Source of the DNA: an uncultured Erythrobacter sp.
GTDB taxonomy: Bacteria > Pseudomonadota > Alphaproteobacteria > Sphingomonadales > Sphingomonadaceae
Length of the DNA stretch: 64,000 bases
Assembly (NCBI GenBank): GCA_947494705.1
Contig: CANLVN010000002.1
Coordinates: forward strand, 372,001-436,000
Direction: 5' to 3'
In this document: positions 17,488 through 25,931 of the stretch, one piece after another
How the letters are laid out: every line of letters begins with the position of its first letter
Numbering within the stretch: the first letter of the stretch is position 1
The notes under the pieces: model-generated
Databases searched by the model: none
Told to the model about the DNA's origin: nothing
What the model saw: only the letters and a program-made list of their open reading frames with translations
Translations under genes and position numbers: made by a program

Positions 17488-17742
17488 TCAGGATCCAATC
17501 GGGCTTTCGCCATATTTGCGCAGAATATCGTCGAAGGCTTCGGCCATCAGGTCCTGCAGGCTGAGGCCGTTGCGCCGTGCGCAGGTGTGCATGGCCAGCG
17601 AGAGTTCGGGCGAGAAGTAGCCCGATATCGCCTTGCGGCCGACCCGGCTTGGCGGGGTTTGTGGGGGAGCCGCAGGCGATGCGGGTTCGGTCGTCGCATC
17701 GTCCTTCGGTTGTTTGTCGGCGAGATTGGCAAAGCGGTTCAT
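17488..17742 (-). CDS. Small ribbon-helix-helix-like protein, ParA partner
   Basis: An 84-residue protein. A proline-rich N-terminus (PASPAAPPQTPPSR) precedes RVGRKAISGYFSPELSLAM and a pair of helices ending LMAEAFDDILRKYG, a pattern typical of ribbon-helix-helix DNA-binding proteins. The start overlaps the ParA stop (ATGA, 17739-17742). In small plasmid partition systems the second gene is often an RHH centromere-binding protein, so this is probably the ParB equivalent of the adjacent ParA. Confidence 0.7.
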   Translation of the reverse strand: MNRFANLADKQPKDDATTEPASPAAPPQTPPSRVGRKAISGYFSPELSLAMHTCARRNGLSLQDLMAEAFDDILRKYGESPIGS

Positions 17743-18416
17743 GCGGACATCCTTTTCTGTTCGCGTGTGAAAATGTTCAACTGTTCACATGCCCACTTGT
17801 GAAGCTGTTCGATCTCGCATGCTGCTTTGCTTGAAGGGTCGAGATCGAAGACGGTCTGACCGGCTGCAACTGCATGGCGATAGGTTGCGCGGTCGGGGAG
17901 GATAACAGGGCAGATCTGCGCACCGAACCCGGTTACCAGTTCCTTCGCATCGGCGTAGATCAACGGAGCGTTGGGCGGACCAGCGGTGAACACGACGAAG
18001 GCAGGCTTGGCGAGCAGTTCGACCAGGCGGATGGTCGTTCGCATGGCGGCGAGATCGAACGCGCTGGGACGGCAGGGGATAAGGACAAGGTCCGCGCACT
18101 CGACGGCTTTGCTGGCTGCAAGATCGGCATGGGGCGGCGTGTCGATGACGATCAGATCAGCGCCTTGCTCAGATGCTGCCACGATCTTCGAGGCGATGCG
18201 CGGCGGAGCGCTGTCGATGATTTCGGGTGGCGCACCCTGGCGCCATTCGGCCCATTGCGAGGCGCTGGCCTGCGGATCGGTGTCGACTACGAGGCTGATC
18301 TGACCCGCGCGGGTCGCAGCAGCAGCCAGATGGATCGCGAGCGTTGTCTTTCCCGCTCCACCTTTCTGGCTGACTATGGCGACTGTGCGGGTGTTCGGGT
18401 GTGATGTTGTTGTCAT
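17739..18416 (-). CDS. parA: ParA-family partition ATPase
   Basis: A 225-residue protein with the deviant Walker A of ParA/MinD proteins (SQKGGAGKTTLA, K18 and K23), Walker A' VVDTDPQASASQW, and Walker B LIVIDTPPHAD. The length and lack of an N-terminal DNA-binding domain match small (type Ib) ParA proteins. It moves plasmid DNA by ATP-dependent gradients on the nucleoid, with a small DNA-binding partner, here the overlapping RHH-like gene. It lies 58 bases downstream of the relaxase. Retention of a partition pair in an island suggests an extrachromosomal phase. Confidence 0.92.
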   Translation of the reverse strand: MTTTSHPNTRTVAIVSQKGGAGKTTLAIHLAAAATRAGQISLVVDTDPQASASQWAEWRQGAPPEIIDSAPPRIASKIVAASEQGADLIVIDTPPHADLAASKAVECADLVLIPCRPSAFDLAAMRTTIRLVELLAKPAFVVFTAGPPNAPLIYADAKELVTGFGAQICPVILPDRATYRHAVAAGQTVFDLDPSSKAACEIEQLHKWACEQLNIFTREQKRMSA

Positions 18417-18474
18417 GCGCGATGGGCCTCATGTTCACATGTGAGAGTGTGGGAATGTGCGGATGTGGCCATGT

Positions 18475-21400
18475 TTACCGGCTCCGCTCGACGTCGAGAC
18501 TGCGCTCGATGTCACGTGCGGGCTCACTCCTGTCGCGCACCGGTTCGCCACCGCGCCCGATAGGCTTTTCGAGCGTGATATCGCGCTCGCGGTTCTGGAG
18601 GACGGCCATGGCGTATTCGGGGCCGAGCTTTTCGGAAAGCTTTTGAAGGTCTTCCTTGAAGCCGGGATGATGTTCGGGCGATTTGGTCTTGGCCTTCGAG
18701 ACATCCATCGCGCTGGTCTTCTCACCGGTCCTGGTCTCGACCTGGCGCTGCACACGATCGGGATTGTCGGTCACCAGCGTCGCGTGTTCTGCGATCCGGG
18801 TAACGGCGACCAGAAAAGAGGCTGTGCTGTTGAGCGCACGTTCGCGCTCGGACATCATGATGATGCCATCCTTGACGGTCATGCCCTGTGCGACATGTAC
18901 GTTGATCGCATAGGCGAGATCGAGCCGTTCCAGCATAGGGTCGCCTCGCGGCAGTACGTGCAGCTTGCCATCGCCCGCCTCGATCGTGACGTTACCGCCA
19001 TCGATCCGCTCGACATGCGCAATATCGCCGTTGGCTAAGCCTCGTTCGTTGTCCTTTGCGGTCCAGCGAATGCGGTCCTGTTCGTGGAGGGCGATGCTCT
19101 TGCGTTCGAAGATCGTGACGGCGTCATGCTTGAGATTGGCCGGCAGGCGCGAGGGATCGAGTGTCCTGAGCTCACCATCGCCCATATGCAGCTCGACCTT
19201 GCCGTCCTGCACGTCGACGACCTCGCCGCGCTCACCGCGCTCGAAGTTCTGGCTCGGCAGGTTCGTCTGGAACGCCACCACGCGACCTTCGTGATAGCCT
19301 TTCAGCTGCCGAGCCCCCTCCCGGGTGATGGTCACCCGGTCGAGCACATCGAGGCGTATGCCAATCGCGCCGAGTTCGCCCCGCGTGGCCAATGCCTTCT
19401 GCGCCTCCGCATTGCCCGCGCTTCGCATGGCGCGCCCGGCAGCAAGCAGGACAGTATTGTCGCGCTGGTCCTTCGGTAGCTCGGCCCACATGTTCGCAGC
19501 AGTCTTCGGGATATCTCCAGGCGCGACCTCAATGGTCGCCGCCTTGAGCTGCTTGAAAGCCTGATCGATGTCACCGTCCCCCAGCGCACGATTGAGCGCT
19601 TGCATTTGCGGCGTCTGCGCTCGCAGGTTCTCAGCGATGTCGCTCCTGCCGAGCTCCTGGCCCTGAAGCTGGGCGAACGGCTTGCCCGCCTCGATGGCGG
19701 GTAGCTGCTTGATATCGCCCGCCAGGACGAGCCGCCCGACATCCATCCGGTTGGCAAGGTCGACCAGACGTGCGAGCCGGTCGGTTCCGATCTGGCTCGC
19801 CTCATCCACCATCACCAGTGCGCCGCTGAGCTCTTCCCGCGCCTCATTCACCCTTTCCGCGCTGGCACTGCCGTCGAGAACCCGCGCATACCGAGCCAGA
19901 AAGCCATCCACCGTGGATGCCGGCGCTGCAGTTTTCTCCCCAAACTCACGAGCAATGCGCCCCACATGAGACAGGGCCACCACATTTCGCCCTTCCTCCC
20001 GCGCAATGGCGGCCACCGGAGCCAACGCCGCTGACTTTCCAACACCAGCGCCGCCTTGGACGAGATGGATGCGATCTTTGCTCGTAAGGATATCGGCTCC
20101 GGCCTTCTCTTGCCCCTGGTTGAGGCGTCGCAGGCCTATGGCCCGTGCCTGTTCCTGCAGGCGTGCGACTACTCCGTCACGCTCTGCGATTGGCCCGACG
20201 CTCTCCTTGCCAGCAAGCGCCAGAGCTACGACCTTGTTCTCCATCGCCACGGCCTGTTGTGTGGTCAGCATCCGGTCGCGATCGGCCGGGCCGCTGCCAA
20301 TCAGAAGACCGCGCTCCTGGAGGTGATGGATACGCGCCTCGATGGATTCGACGGTAAATGGCCCCTGTCGCTCGAGCGAATGGCGGATTAAATCATTGCG
20401 GGTAAAGGCCGCCTCGCGCTCACCAAGTTCTCTTGCAGCGGAGGCGACCGCTTGTGCTGCTGCAAATGCCTTGGCTTCCAGACGACCGAGACGTTCCGGG
20501 ACCAAAGGGTCCCGATCCTTCGGGGTCAGCCCCATGGCACTGGCAATCGCCATGCCTTTCGCGCCGATTCCACGAATGCCGGCTACAAGCCGGGTCCACA
20601 CGGTCTGCTCGGCACTGGAGCGTCCCAGAGCTTTGTCGATCAGAGGTTTGGGATCAAAGCCCACACGCTTTGCCGTTTGCTCCCACCGCTCTTTCTGACC
20701 CGCCATGTCCGGGTCCATTTCCTTGCCCTTCCGCGTCGCGAGAGCCGCCAGTTCGAGTTCTCTGGCGCTGGTTCGTCCATCCTTTGCAGCTTCGGTCACC
20801 ACCTCAGCGCGCCGGGTCGAAAAGGCTTCGATCACCTCGCGGGAAACACCCCTGATCTCGAATGCGCCATCGACCGCCTCCCGAGCGGGGACAGTTTCAT
20901 AGCCGAGTGCCTCGACCCTGGCGCGCATCTCTGCGTTGTGCACCGCGCTCATCGCGTGCTGCGCACGGTAGAATTCAGGGTTGTGGACCGCTCGCCATTT
21001 GCCATCAGCGGTCTGGGTCGCATTGATGCCGACGCCGTGAATATGGAGATGGGGCTCCTGATTGCGGTTCACGTCGTGCAGGAAGCTCGCCACAAGCAGG
21101 TTTCCCGTTCGCTCAGGCAAAGCGGTGCCGAGTTCGTTATTCCAGACTCGCGCCTCAACGACGTTCTGTTCGGCCCATTTCAGGGCCACCTTCGCGGATT
21201 CCTTGAACGCCTCGATCAGGCGCTTGTCGCCGCCAACCAGCGCCATCAATGACACCGACTTTGAGACGCTTAAGTGCAGCTCATCACCCGTTCGATGTGC
21301 GCCATCCTTGCTCGGGATCTCCGAACCGTCCGGAAGCCTGCCTTCGATCACGGCGGCGAACGTGTCCTTGTCGACTGGACCGCTCAGCCCAAGCGCCTCA

Positions 21401-21516
21401 GCGCCTTTGCCCAACCACTCGGAAGTGTCGATTGACTGGTCGGACGTGTAGTAATTGTCGGCGGTATAATACTCGACCGCAGCCGCACCACCCGACACTG
21501 GCGCAACATGGATCAT
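18475..21516 (-). CDS. traA: MobF-type relaxase-helicase (TraA/TrwC-like)
   Basis: A 1013-residue conjugative relaxase. The N-terminal TrwC domain has catalytic tyrosines in EYYTADNYY (Y16, Y17, Y22, Y23) and the metal-binding triad EPHLHIHG (H156, H158, H160). A RecD-like helicase follows with Walker A QGGAGVGKS (about 486-494), Walker B VMVDEASQIG and a C-terminal AINVHVAQGMTVKDG motif. The last 100 residues are charged and low in complexity. It would nick oriT and unwind the transferred strand. The start overlaps the RHH accessory gene upstream by 4 bases (ATGA). No coupling protein or type IV secretion genes are visible, so transfer would need helper functions outside the window. Confidence 0.93.
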   Translation of the reverse strand: MIHVAPVSGGAAAVEYYTADNYYTSDQSIDTSEWLGKGAEALGLSGPVDKDTFAAVIEGRLPDGSEIPSKDGAHRTGDELHLSVSKSVSLMALVGGDKRLIEAFKESAKVALKWAEQNVVEARVWNNELGTALPERTGNLLVASFLHDVNRNQEPHLHIHGVGINATQTADGKWRAVHNPEFYRAQHAMSAVHNAEMRARVEALGYETVPAREAVDGAFEIRGVSREVIEAFSTRRAEVVTEAAKDGRTSARELELAALATRKGKEMDPDMAGQKERWEQTAKRVGFDPKPLIDKALGRSSAEQTVWTRLVAGIRGIGAKGMAIASAMGLTPKDRDPLVPERLGRLEAKAFAAAQAVASAARELGEREAAFTRNDLIRHSLERQGPFTVESIEARIHHLQERGLLIGSGPADRDRMLTTQQAVAMENKVVALALAGKESVGPIAERDGVVARLQEQARAIGLRRLNQGQEKAGADILTSKDRIHLVQGGAGVGKSAALAPVAAIAREEGRNVVALSHVGRIAREFGEKTAAPASTVDGFLARYARVLDGSASAERVNEAREELSGALVMVDEASQIGTDRLARLVDLANRMDVGRLVLAGDIKQLPAIEAGKPFAQLQGQELGRSDIAENLRAQTPQMQALNRALGDGDIDQAFKQLKAATIEVAPGDIPKTAANMWAELPKDQRDNTVLLAAGRAMRSAGNAEAQKALATRGELGAIGIRLDVLDRVTITREGARQLKGYHEGRVVAFQTNLPSQNFERGERGEVVDVQDGKVELHMGDGELRTLDPSRLPANLKHDAVTIFERKSIALHEQDRIRWTAKDNERGLANGDIAHVERIDGGNVTIEAGDGKLHVLPRGDPMLERLDLAYAINVHVAQGMTVKDGIIMMSERERALNSTASFLVAVTRIAEHATLVTDNPDRVQRQVETRTGEKTSAMDVSKAKTKSPEHHPGFKEDLQKLSEKLGPEYAMAVLQNRERDITLEKPIGRGGEPVRDRSEPARDIERSLDVERSR

Positions 21517-22295
21517 GGGCGGTCCTCGTGCGCGATGACACGAAGGCCGAGTTCGCGCTCTGACTCAGGAAGCTGGCAGTCATTGCGGCCGTATTCGCGC
21601 TCAATCAAACGGCACATCTGTGCGGGGCTGTCGATCAGTTTTGAAGCCTGCCAGATCGACCACCCATTAAAGAGCCCTGGCAGCACAAGCCCGATCATCA
21701 ATCCGAGGGCCAGCAGCAATCCTCCGCACGCAGAAAGGAATTTGAGCGAAAGCATCCGATTGTCACCGAGATAAAGCCCGCGCATTTCCCTGGGTTCGCT
21801 CGCCAGCTCAATCGTCTTGGCCAGCTGCTTCGATATCTCGGCGAGGCGCGTTTCCAGCGCTTCGGAAAGCTTCGGTTCGAGCTCTGCGAATGCGGCCAGC
21901 AGCTCCTCGGTCTTGGTCAGGAAAGGCGAAAGACTGGCTTCGTCCTGCTTGCGAAACTCGGCCACGAGCCGCTGCTGCGCGAGCCGGTTGGCTTCTTCAC
22001 CACCATTCCATTTCTCGTGAAGTTTGTGCTGCATTCGGACGTTGTCCGCCTGCGCCCGGTCCATTTCGATTACGAGCTCTTTTAGCTGATGAATCAAACC
22101 GCTGACGGTGGTGTCGAGCCGCGGTCCAGCGTCCTTCTGGAAGATCGCGCGTCCGGCGTCATAAGCCTCGACCAGCTCCTCGGCGAGGTCGCGAAGTAAA
22201 GCCGCGTTCGATAGATTTCGCTCGGCAGCGATTCCGGAGAAGCGGGTGTAAATCTGGACAGAAACAGAAGTGTGAAGCTGTTCAGTCTTCGCCAT
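21513..22295 (-). CDS. RHH-type membrane-anchored mobilization accessory protein
   Basis: A 260-residue protein. The N-terminus (QLHTSVSVQIYTRFSGIAAE, then RNLSNAALLRDLAEELVEAY) reads as a ribbon-helix-helix domain. A coiled-coil region runs from about 75 to 165. Then comes one long hydrophobic stretch (FLSACGGLLLALGLMIGLVL, about 186-208) that probably makes one or two membrane passes. It ends in the relaxase start codon (ATGA). The upstream gap holds inverted and direct repeats suited to an oriT. An oriT-binding relaxosome protein tethered to the membrane is the best reading. Confidence 0.65.
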   Translation of the reverse strand: MAKTEQLHTSVSVQIYTRFSGIAAERNLSNAALLRDLAEELVEAYDAGRAIFQKDAGPRLDTTVSGLIHQLKELVIEMDRAQADNVRMQHKLHEKWNGGEEANRLAQQRLVAEFRKQDEASLSPFLTKTEELLAAFAELEPKLSEALETRLAEISKQLAKTIELASEPREMRGLYLGDNRMLSLKFLSACGGLLLALGLMIGLVLPGLFNGWSIWQASKLIDSPAQMCRLIEREYGRNDCQLPESERELGLRVIAHEDRP

Positions 22296-22359
22296 GGCGA
22301 CCTCCCGGCGAGAGGGACGGCCGCGAAGTCTCCGTATTCCTTAAGTCTCTGATATATGG

Positions 22360-22455
22360 CGGTTCTACAGACCACCTACAGACCGCAAGTGCGACAGAGC
22401 CAGCTTTCCGCAACCAACTACAAAACGGTACTTGCCCCGTATGGCACCGTTTTCC
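22360..22455. other. Candidate origin of transfer (oriT)
   Basis: Within the 333-base gap upstream of the RHH/relaxase genes there is a direct repeat CTACAGACC (22365-22373 and 22376-22384, period 11). About 40 bases further is a perfect inverted repeat, AAAACGGT (22422-22429) and ACCGTTTT (22446-22453), around a 16-base loop. Repeats plus a hairpin directly upstream of a relaxase operon are the classical layout of an oriT. The nick site cannot be assigned from sequence. The rest of the gap (22456-22628) shows no gene. Confidence 0.4.
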
Positions 22456-22628
22456 GAGGGTTTGCCACCTCCAGCAAAAGCAGGTCACCTGCATGGAGTG
22501 TGAAATTCTATTTTCGTCGCTCAGCTTCTGGGTCAACGAGATTGGAGGATTTAGAAGTGTTTTGGAAGTTCCAGTGGGGCGCGGCCGGCCGAATGGCCGG
22601 GACAGTTGCGATGCTTTTCTGACCGGGC

Positions 22629-23264
22629 TCATGCCGCATTCTCCCGATAGACATTTGGGTGACCGGCGCGGTTGAGATCGAGGGCCGACATTGGCTGAGG
22701 TGCTGTTTCCGGCTCTCGGTCCAGTTCGGTGCAGAAACGCTGGTAGAAGCCATAGGCGAGCCGCTCAAAAGGCCACCCCGTCCCACTGAGTTTGAGGATC
22801 GGCAGCGGCTCTTCGTTTAAAGCAGTTTGGAATGCGGCGCGATTGATAGCGACCTGATCGTATGCATCCAGCACGAAATCGCAGAAGGATGCTCCATCAA
22901 GACGAGTGAGCATTTCATCCAGATGCTTCGCATCAGGGCCGATGCAATGCTGCTCGACCAGCTGCCGAACGGGGTCATTCCAATGGTCGAAATGCTCCAG
23001 CCAGACGTCGAACCAGATCGCCCAAGTCAGTCGGTTTTCAGTGCCTGACAACCGCTCACAAATGGCGTCAGCGCTTTGATCGTAGATCGCCTCGAACAAA
23101 TCGGGCAAGGCTGCAAAGATCGGTTCCGGATCAACCTCGCGCAGCAGGATCGCCGCAGCATGCCGCCAGCTCAGAACATCCGTTCGCCGGGGATGGTATG
23201 ATGGCCACCACGGATTGCCGTCTTCCAAGGCATGCCAAAGACCTTCGACCTTCGAAGGAGTCAT
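22629..23264 (-). CDS. Hypothetical protein coupled to RepC
   Basis: A 211-residue soluble, acidic protein with many aromatic residues (NPWWPSYHPRR, WAIWFDVWLEHFDHW) and no recognised domain. The start overlaps the RepC-like stop (ATGA, 23261-23264), so it is made with the replication initiator. It may modulate replication or copy number, but the sequence gives no direct clue. Confidence 0.6.
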   Translation of the reverse strand: MTPSKVEGLWHALEDGNPWWPSYHPRRTDVLSWRHAAAILLREVDPEPIFAALPDLFEAIYDQSADAICERLSGTENRLTWAIWFDVWLEHFDHWNDPVRQLVEQHCIGPDAKHLDEMLTRLDGASFCDFVLDAYDQVAINRAAFQTALNEEPLPILKLSGTGWPFERLAYGFYQRFCTELDREPETAPQPMSALDLNRAGHPNVYRENAA

Positions 23265-24451
23265 GTTGTGTACCCCTTCGCGAGCTTTGCAAGGGAGGCG
23301 GAGGCAAGCTTCCCGAAGCTGCCGTGATCATCTTGGCCAGACGGTTCTGGTGTGAACGAACCTACGCCCAATTGCCCCTCTGGATAGCCTTGTGCTGCCC
23401 TGAGCATCGGCAAGAGGCCTGTGGGGTTTCGCAGTAGTCCAGTCAGGCATCTTCGACCTGATCGTGCTCGATAGCGGTGCTCACCAGGCAATCGGGCATT
23501 GCGATCGATGACGACGACGCAGACCGCTGCACGCTCGCGTCCCAGCCTCTCGCATGCTTGACCGAATGCAGCCTCTGAAATGCCATGCCAACGGCATGCC
23601 GTTTCTGACGCATCGATAAGATCACGCCAGCTTGGTGATCGTCCGTGAGGAAGGAGGTTTCGATAGTCGGAGCTGGCAATTCCAGCGATCAAGTCGGGCG
23701 TGACCATCGTCGCACGATCATCATCACCTCTGCCGCAACGAGCGCCGCTACGGTTTTTCGATGAGTTTGATTCAGGTATGATAGGTGTAACGATTTCTTC
23801 CGTCTGGTCGGAAGATTTCGTTGCACCAGAGGGAACTTCCAGCAGCACCAAGAGAGCTTCAAGCGCATCCCTCAACGCTTCCAGTTTCTCGACATCGTTG
23901 ATGCGTGAGATGCGGCCGCGCGGCAGAATTTCGCCTGCCCGCTCGATTGCGCCCGGATTATCAGAGGCCCGGACTTCTCGATTGAGCGCCGCAACTTCCT
24001 GCTTGAGGCTGAATACCGCGCTAGCCTGCAGTTCGATCGCTTCGCGCCGCGCCTGCCATTTGGCCCAGCCTTCGATCAGCGGGCGAAGACTGATCCCCGC
24101 AAGCGCGACGATATCACCATTGTGGCGCTTGCCGCAGCGTCTGGCATGCGGAGTGTGAGTGCGCTCTATGAAACCGGCTTCGAGCAGTTCCGCTTCGGCA
24201 TTGTGCAGGACCTTGGTCGAGATTCTGAGCTCGCCTGCCATTGTTTGCGGCTGTTCCCAGGAGCCACAGATCTTGCCAGGTTCGAAGTCGGATTGTCGGC
24301 ATGCCCGAATGAAGTATTGCAGAAGGCGAACTGCCGTTGCCGAGAGCCGCTCTTTTTTGCAGGTCCCTGGCGCAATCTCAGCGACGAGGTCACAGAGCTT
24401 AAAGGGCGTCACACCATCAGGCAGGCCCCCGTGAGCGAGGGAGATGCTCAT
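23261..24451 (-). CDS. repC: RepC-like plasmid replication initiator
   Basis: A 396-residue protein. The N-terminal domain has the winged-helix pattern of RepC proteins: LLQYFIRACRQSDFEPG, then MAGELRISTKVLHNAEAELL and GFIERTHT, ending in GISLRPLIEGWAKW. A variable linker (about 170-245) leads to the C-terminal RepC domain with RDLIDASETACRWHGI and ERAAVCVVVIDRN. In repABC replicons RepC initiates replication at an origin inside its own gene. Here repA and repB are not upstream; instead there is a 245-base leader and then the tRNA. ParA is encoded elsewhere in the block, so this is a rearranged or repC-only replicon. Confidence 0.82.
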   Translation of the reverse strand: MSISLAHGGLPDGVTPFKLCDLVAEIAPGTCKKERLSATAVRLLQYFIRACRQSDFEPGKICGSWEQPQTMAGELRISTKVLHNAEAELLEAGFIERTHTPHARRCGKRHNGDIVALAGISLRPLIEGWAKWQARREAIELQASAVFSLKQEVAALNREVRASDNPGAIERAGEILPRGRISRINDVEKLEALRDALEALLVLLEVPSGATKSSDQTEEIVTPIIPESNSSKNRSGARCGRGDDDRATMVTPDLIAGIASSDYRNLLPHGRSPSWRDLIDASETACRWHGISEAAFGQACERLGRERAAVCVVVIDRNARLPGEHRYRARSGRRCLTGLLRNPTGLLPMLRAAQGYPEGQLGVGSFTPEPSGQDDHGSFGKLASASLAKLAKGYTT

Positions 24452-24509
24452 TTGGCACCTCCGGCAAGGTTTGCCCTTGCACCCGATTCGGCACTGCCGT
24501 AGAAAGCGG

Positions 24510-24572
24510 AAATAGCCGCACAGCTATCGAATGAGCCGCTGCGAAGGGTGCCAGCCCTTCCGGCGGTTTTTT
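24510..24572 (+). ncRNA. Candidate antisense RNA (ctRNA type) upstream of repC
   Basis: The plus strand upstream of the minus-strand repC holds a possible weak promoter (TTGCAC at 24477-24482, 17-base spacer, TAGAAA at 24500-24505) and a strong intrinsic terminator ending at 24572. Together they would give an RNA of about 60 bases antisense to the repC leader. In repABC plasmids a ctRNA of this size and orientation represses repC and causes incompatibility. The terminator is clear; the promoter and function are inferred by analogy. Confidence 0.4.
24536..24572 (+). terminator. Rho-independent terminator antisense to the repC leader
   Basis: Stem CCGC (24536-24539) and GAAGGG (24543-24548), loop TGCCAG, then CCCTTC (24555-24560) and GCGG (24563-24566), followed by six T residues (24567-24572). 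The outer and inner stems pair around a small internal loop. The T-run is on the plus strand. No plus-strand protein gene ends here, which points to a short non-coding transcript. Confidence 0.7.
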
Positions 24573-24627
24573 CTTGGCCGCTACGCCATCGCAATCGGGG
24601 GTCTGGTGGCCGTGTTGGCAAGGCCAA

Positions 24628-24666
24628 AATCCGGGGATAATCCGGGACAATCCCAGAAATGCCGGG
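24628..24666. repeat. Short direct repeats between repC and tRNA-Arg
   Basis: The motif AATCCGGG occurs twice (near 24629 and 24640). Partial copies follow (CAATCCCAG near 24649 and TGCCGGGA near 24660), giving roughly 10-11 base spacing. Such phased repeats can be operator or iteron-like sites of a replicon, or part of the attachment region. Copies are few and imperfect. Confidence 0.35.
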
Positions 24667-24696
24667 AAAAAAAGCGCCGCAAATGCTTGAAAAAAC

Positions 24697-24773
<77 letters not shown>

Positions 24774-24931
24774 CGGGCCATGTTGGCGCGTATCTTTGCG
24801 CCGGGGGTGGGCGCTTAGCAAGCCTCTTGGCGCAACGCCAGCCGAAACGAGTTGGCGGCGACCTTGCGAGCGAGATTTGGCGAGAGGGCGCGTTTAACCG
24901 TTCGGTAATCGCGCGGGCGTAAATCGAAAGC

Positions 24932-25315
24932 ATGACAGCTCTTCCTCCAGCCCAGATGCGCACCATGCGCGATACTCTCGCCACCCCATCGGCACCGGAG
25001 CGTTGGGAAGCGCTTCATCGCGAGGCTGAGAAGCTGGCGCGAATGGGCGGGCTCGCTCCCGAAGACCGGGGTGAAGCCGAGGCAGGGTTTGCCAAGCGGT
25101 TCGCCGCAGCAGGAAACTGGCAACAGATGATGGCGGCGCAGGGGATCGATGACATCGCCGCAATGCTGCGACCCGGTCTGGACGCAGTGCAAGCGGTGCA
25201 ATCGCGCGGTCTCGATGCGAGCGCTGCGGCGCTGGCGCTCTGGCGAGAATTCTATCGCGCGCGCGAAACCGTCCTTGCGCTGGTCGAGCCGGTGGAAGCC
25301 CCCCGCGCGGCCTGA
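24932..25315 (+). CDS. Hypothetical protein
   Basis: A 127-residue, alanine-rich, helical protein without signal peptide or membrane segment. It lies first on the backbone side of the tRNA. Conserved-looking stretches are WEALHREAEKLARMGGL and GFAKRFAAAGNWQQMM. No family was recognised. It is followed on the same strand, after 52 bases, by the mmcB gene. Confidence 0.6.
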   Translation: MTALPPAQMRTMRDTLATPSAPERWEALHREAEKLARMGGLAPEDRGEAEAGFAKRFAAAGNWQQMMAAQGIDDIAAMLRPGLDAVQAVQSRGLDASAAALALWREFYRARETVLALVEPVEAPRAA

Positions 25316-25367
25316 ACCGCCCCGCCGACCCGCTTGACTAGGTTCACTGTCTGTTCCACCAAGGGGT

Positions 25368-25874
25368 ATGGACGGTCTACCCAATCCCACGCTCGATTCG
25401 AACCCTCAACCGGTTGCGCCACGCGCCAGCGAGGTGGCGCGTGGAATCATGCGGCTGTTTGCGCGCAACGCCATCTGGTGCGCGGCCGAAGTGCCGCTTG
25501 CCAATGGCCGCCGCGCGGATCTCATGGGCATCGATGCCAAGGGCCAGATCGTCATCGTCGAGATCAAGGTGGCGCGCGGCGATTTGCTGGGCGATGCGAA
25601 ATGGCCCGATTATCTCGAATATTGCGACCGGTTCTTTTGGGGCGTTCCTCCCGAGCTCGACCGCGCCCCGCTCGAGCGCGAGGCGTTCAGCCCGGAATGC
25701 TGCGGAGTGATCGTCGCCGATGCCTATGATGGAGAAATCCTGCGCCACGCCCCGCTCGAGCCGCTCGCCGCCGCCCGGCGCAAGGCGCTTACAACGCGCC
25801 TTGCGCGCCTCGCTTTGCGGCGTCAGGCGACGCTGCTCGACCCCGAGTGCAGCCAGTATGGTGGGGAGGGCTAG
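25368..25874 (+). CDS. mmcB: MmcB family DNA repair protein
   Basis: A 168-residue protein of the alphaproteobacterial MmcB family, which is SOS-linked and tied to mitomycin C damage repair. The fold is PD-(D/E)XK-like: EVPLANGRRADLMGID carries the acidic residue and IVIVEIKVARGDLLGD supplies the ExK motif. A helix with WPDYLEYCDRFFWGVP follows, and the C-terminal half is Ala/Arg-rich. The ATG at 25368 follows AAGGGGT. No LexA box was recognised in the short upstream gap. Confidence 0.85.
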   Translation: MDGLPNPTLDSNPQPVAPRASEVARGIMRLFARNAIWCAAEVPLANGRRADLMGIDAKGQIVIVEIKVARGDLLGDAKWPDYLEYCDRFFWGVPPELDRAPLEREAFSPECCGVIVADAYDGEILRHAPLEPLAAARRKALTTRLARLALRRQATLLDPECSQYGGEG

Positions 25875-25931
25875 GCCCGAAGCCATCAAAGAAGCTGTTT
25901 CGCGCGTACGAATTGCGCCATACCGGTCCAC

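Larger units (their letters stand above)
1..24696. mobile_element. Accessory island next to tRNA-Arg (left end outside window)
   Basis: This span carries recombinase, ParB-like, restriction-modification, relaxase, ParA and RepC-type genes. All ordinary housekeeping genes in the window lie to the right of the tRNA-Arg gene. The tRNA is on the minus strand, so its 3' end faces the island, which is the usual arrangement for elements that integrate into a tRNA 3' end. I saw no second copy of the tRNA 3' end between 1 and 24696, so the other attachment site, and probably a tyrosine integrase, would lie left of base 1. The span may be a composite of a cargo region (1-16.7 kb, mostly plus strand) and a plasmid-type block (17.0-24.5 kb, minus strand). 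The island call is firm; exact limits are not. Confidence 0.75.

Noticed and set aside
25390-25412. GATTCGAACC near the mmcB start, like a tRNA T-loop or att copy
   Set aside because: No tRNA stems around it and only about 10 bases shared with the tRNA; it is inside the mmcB coding region.
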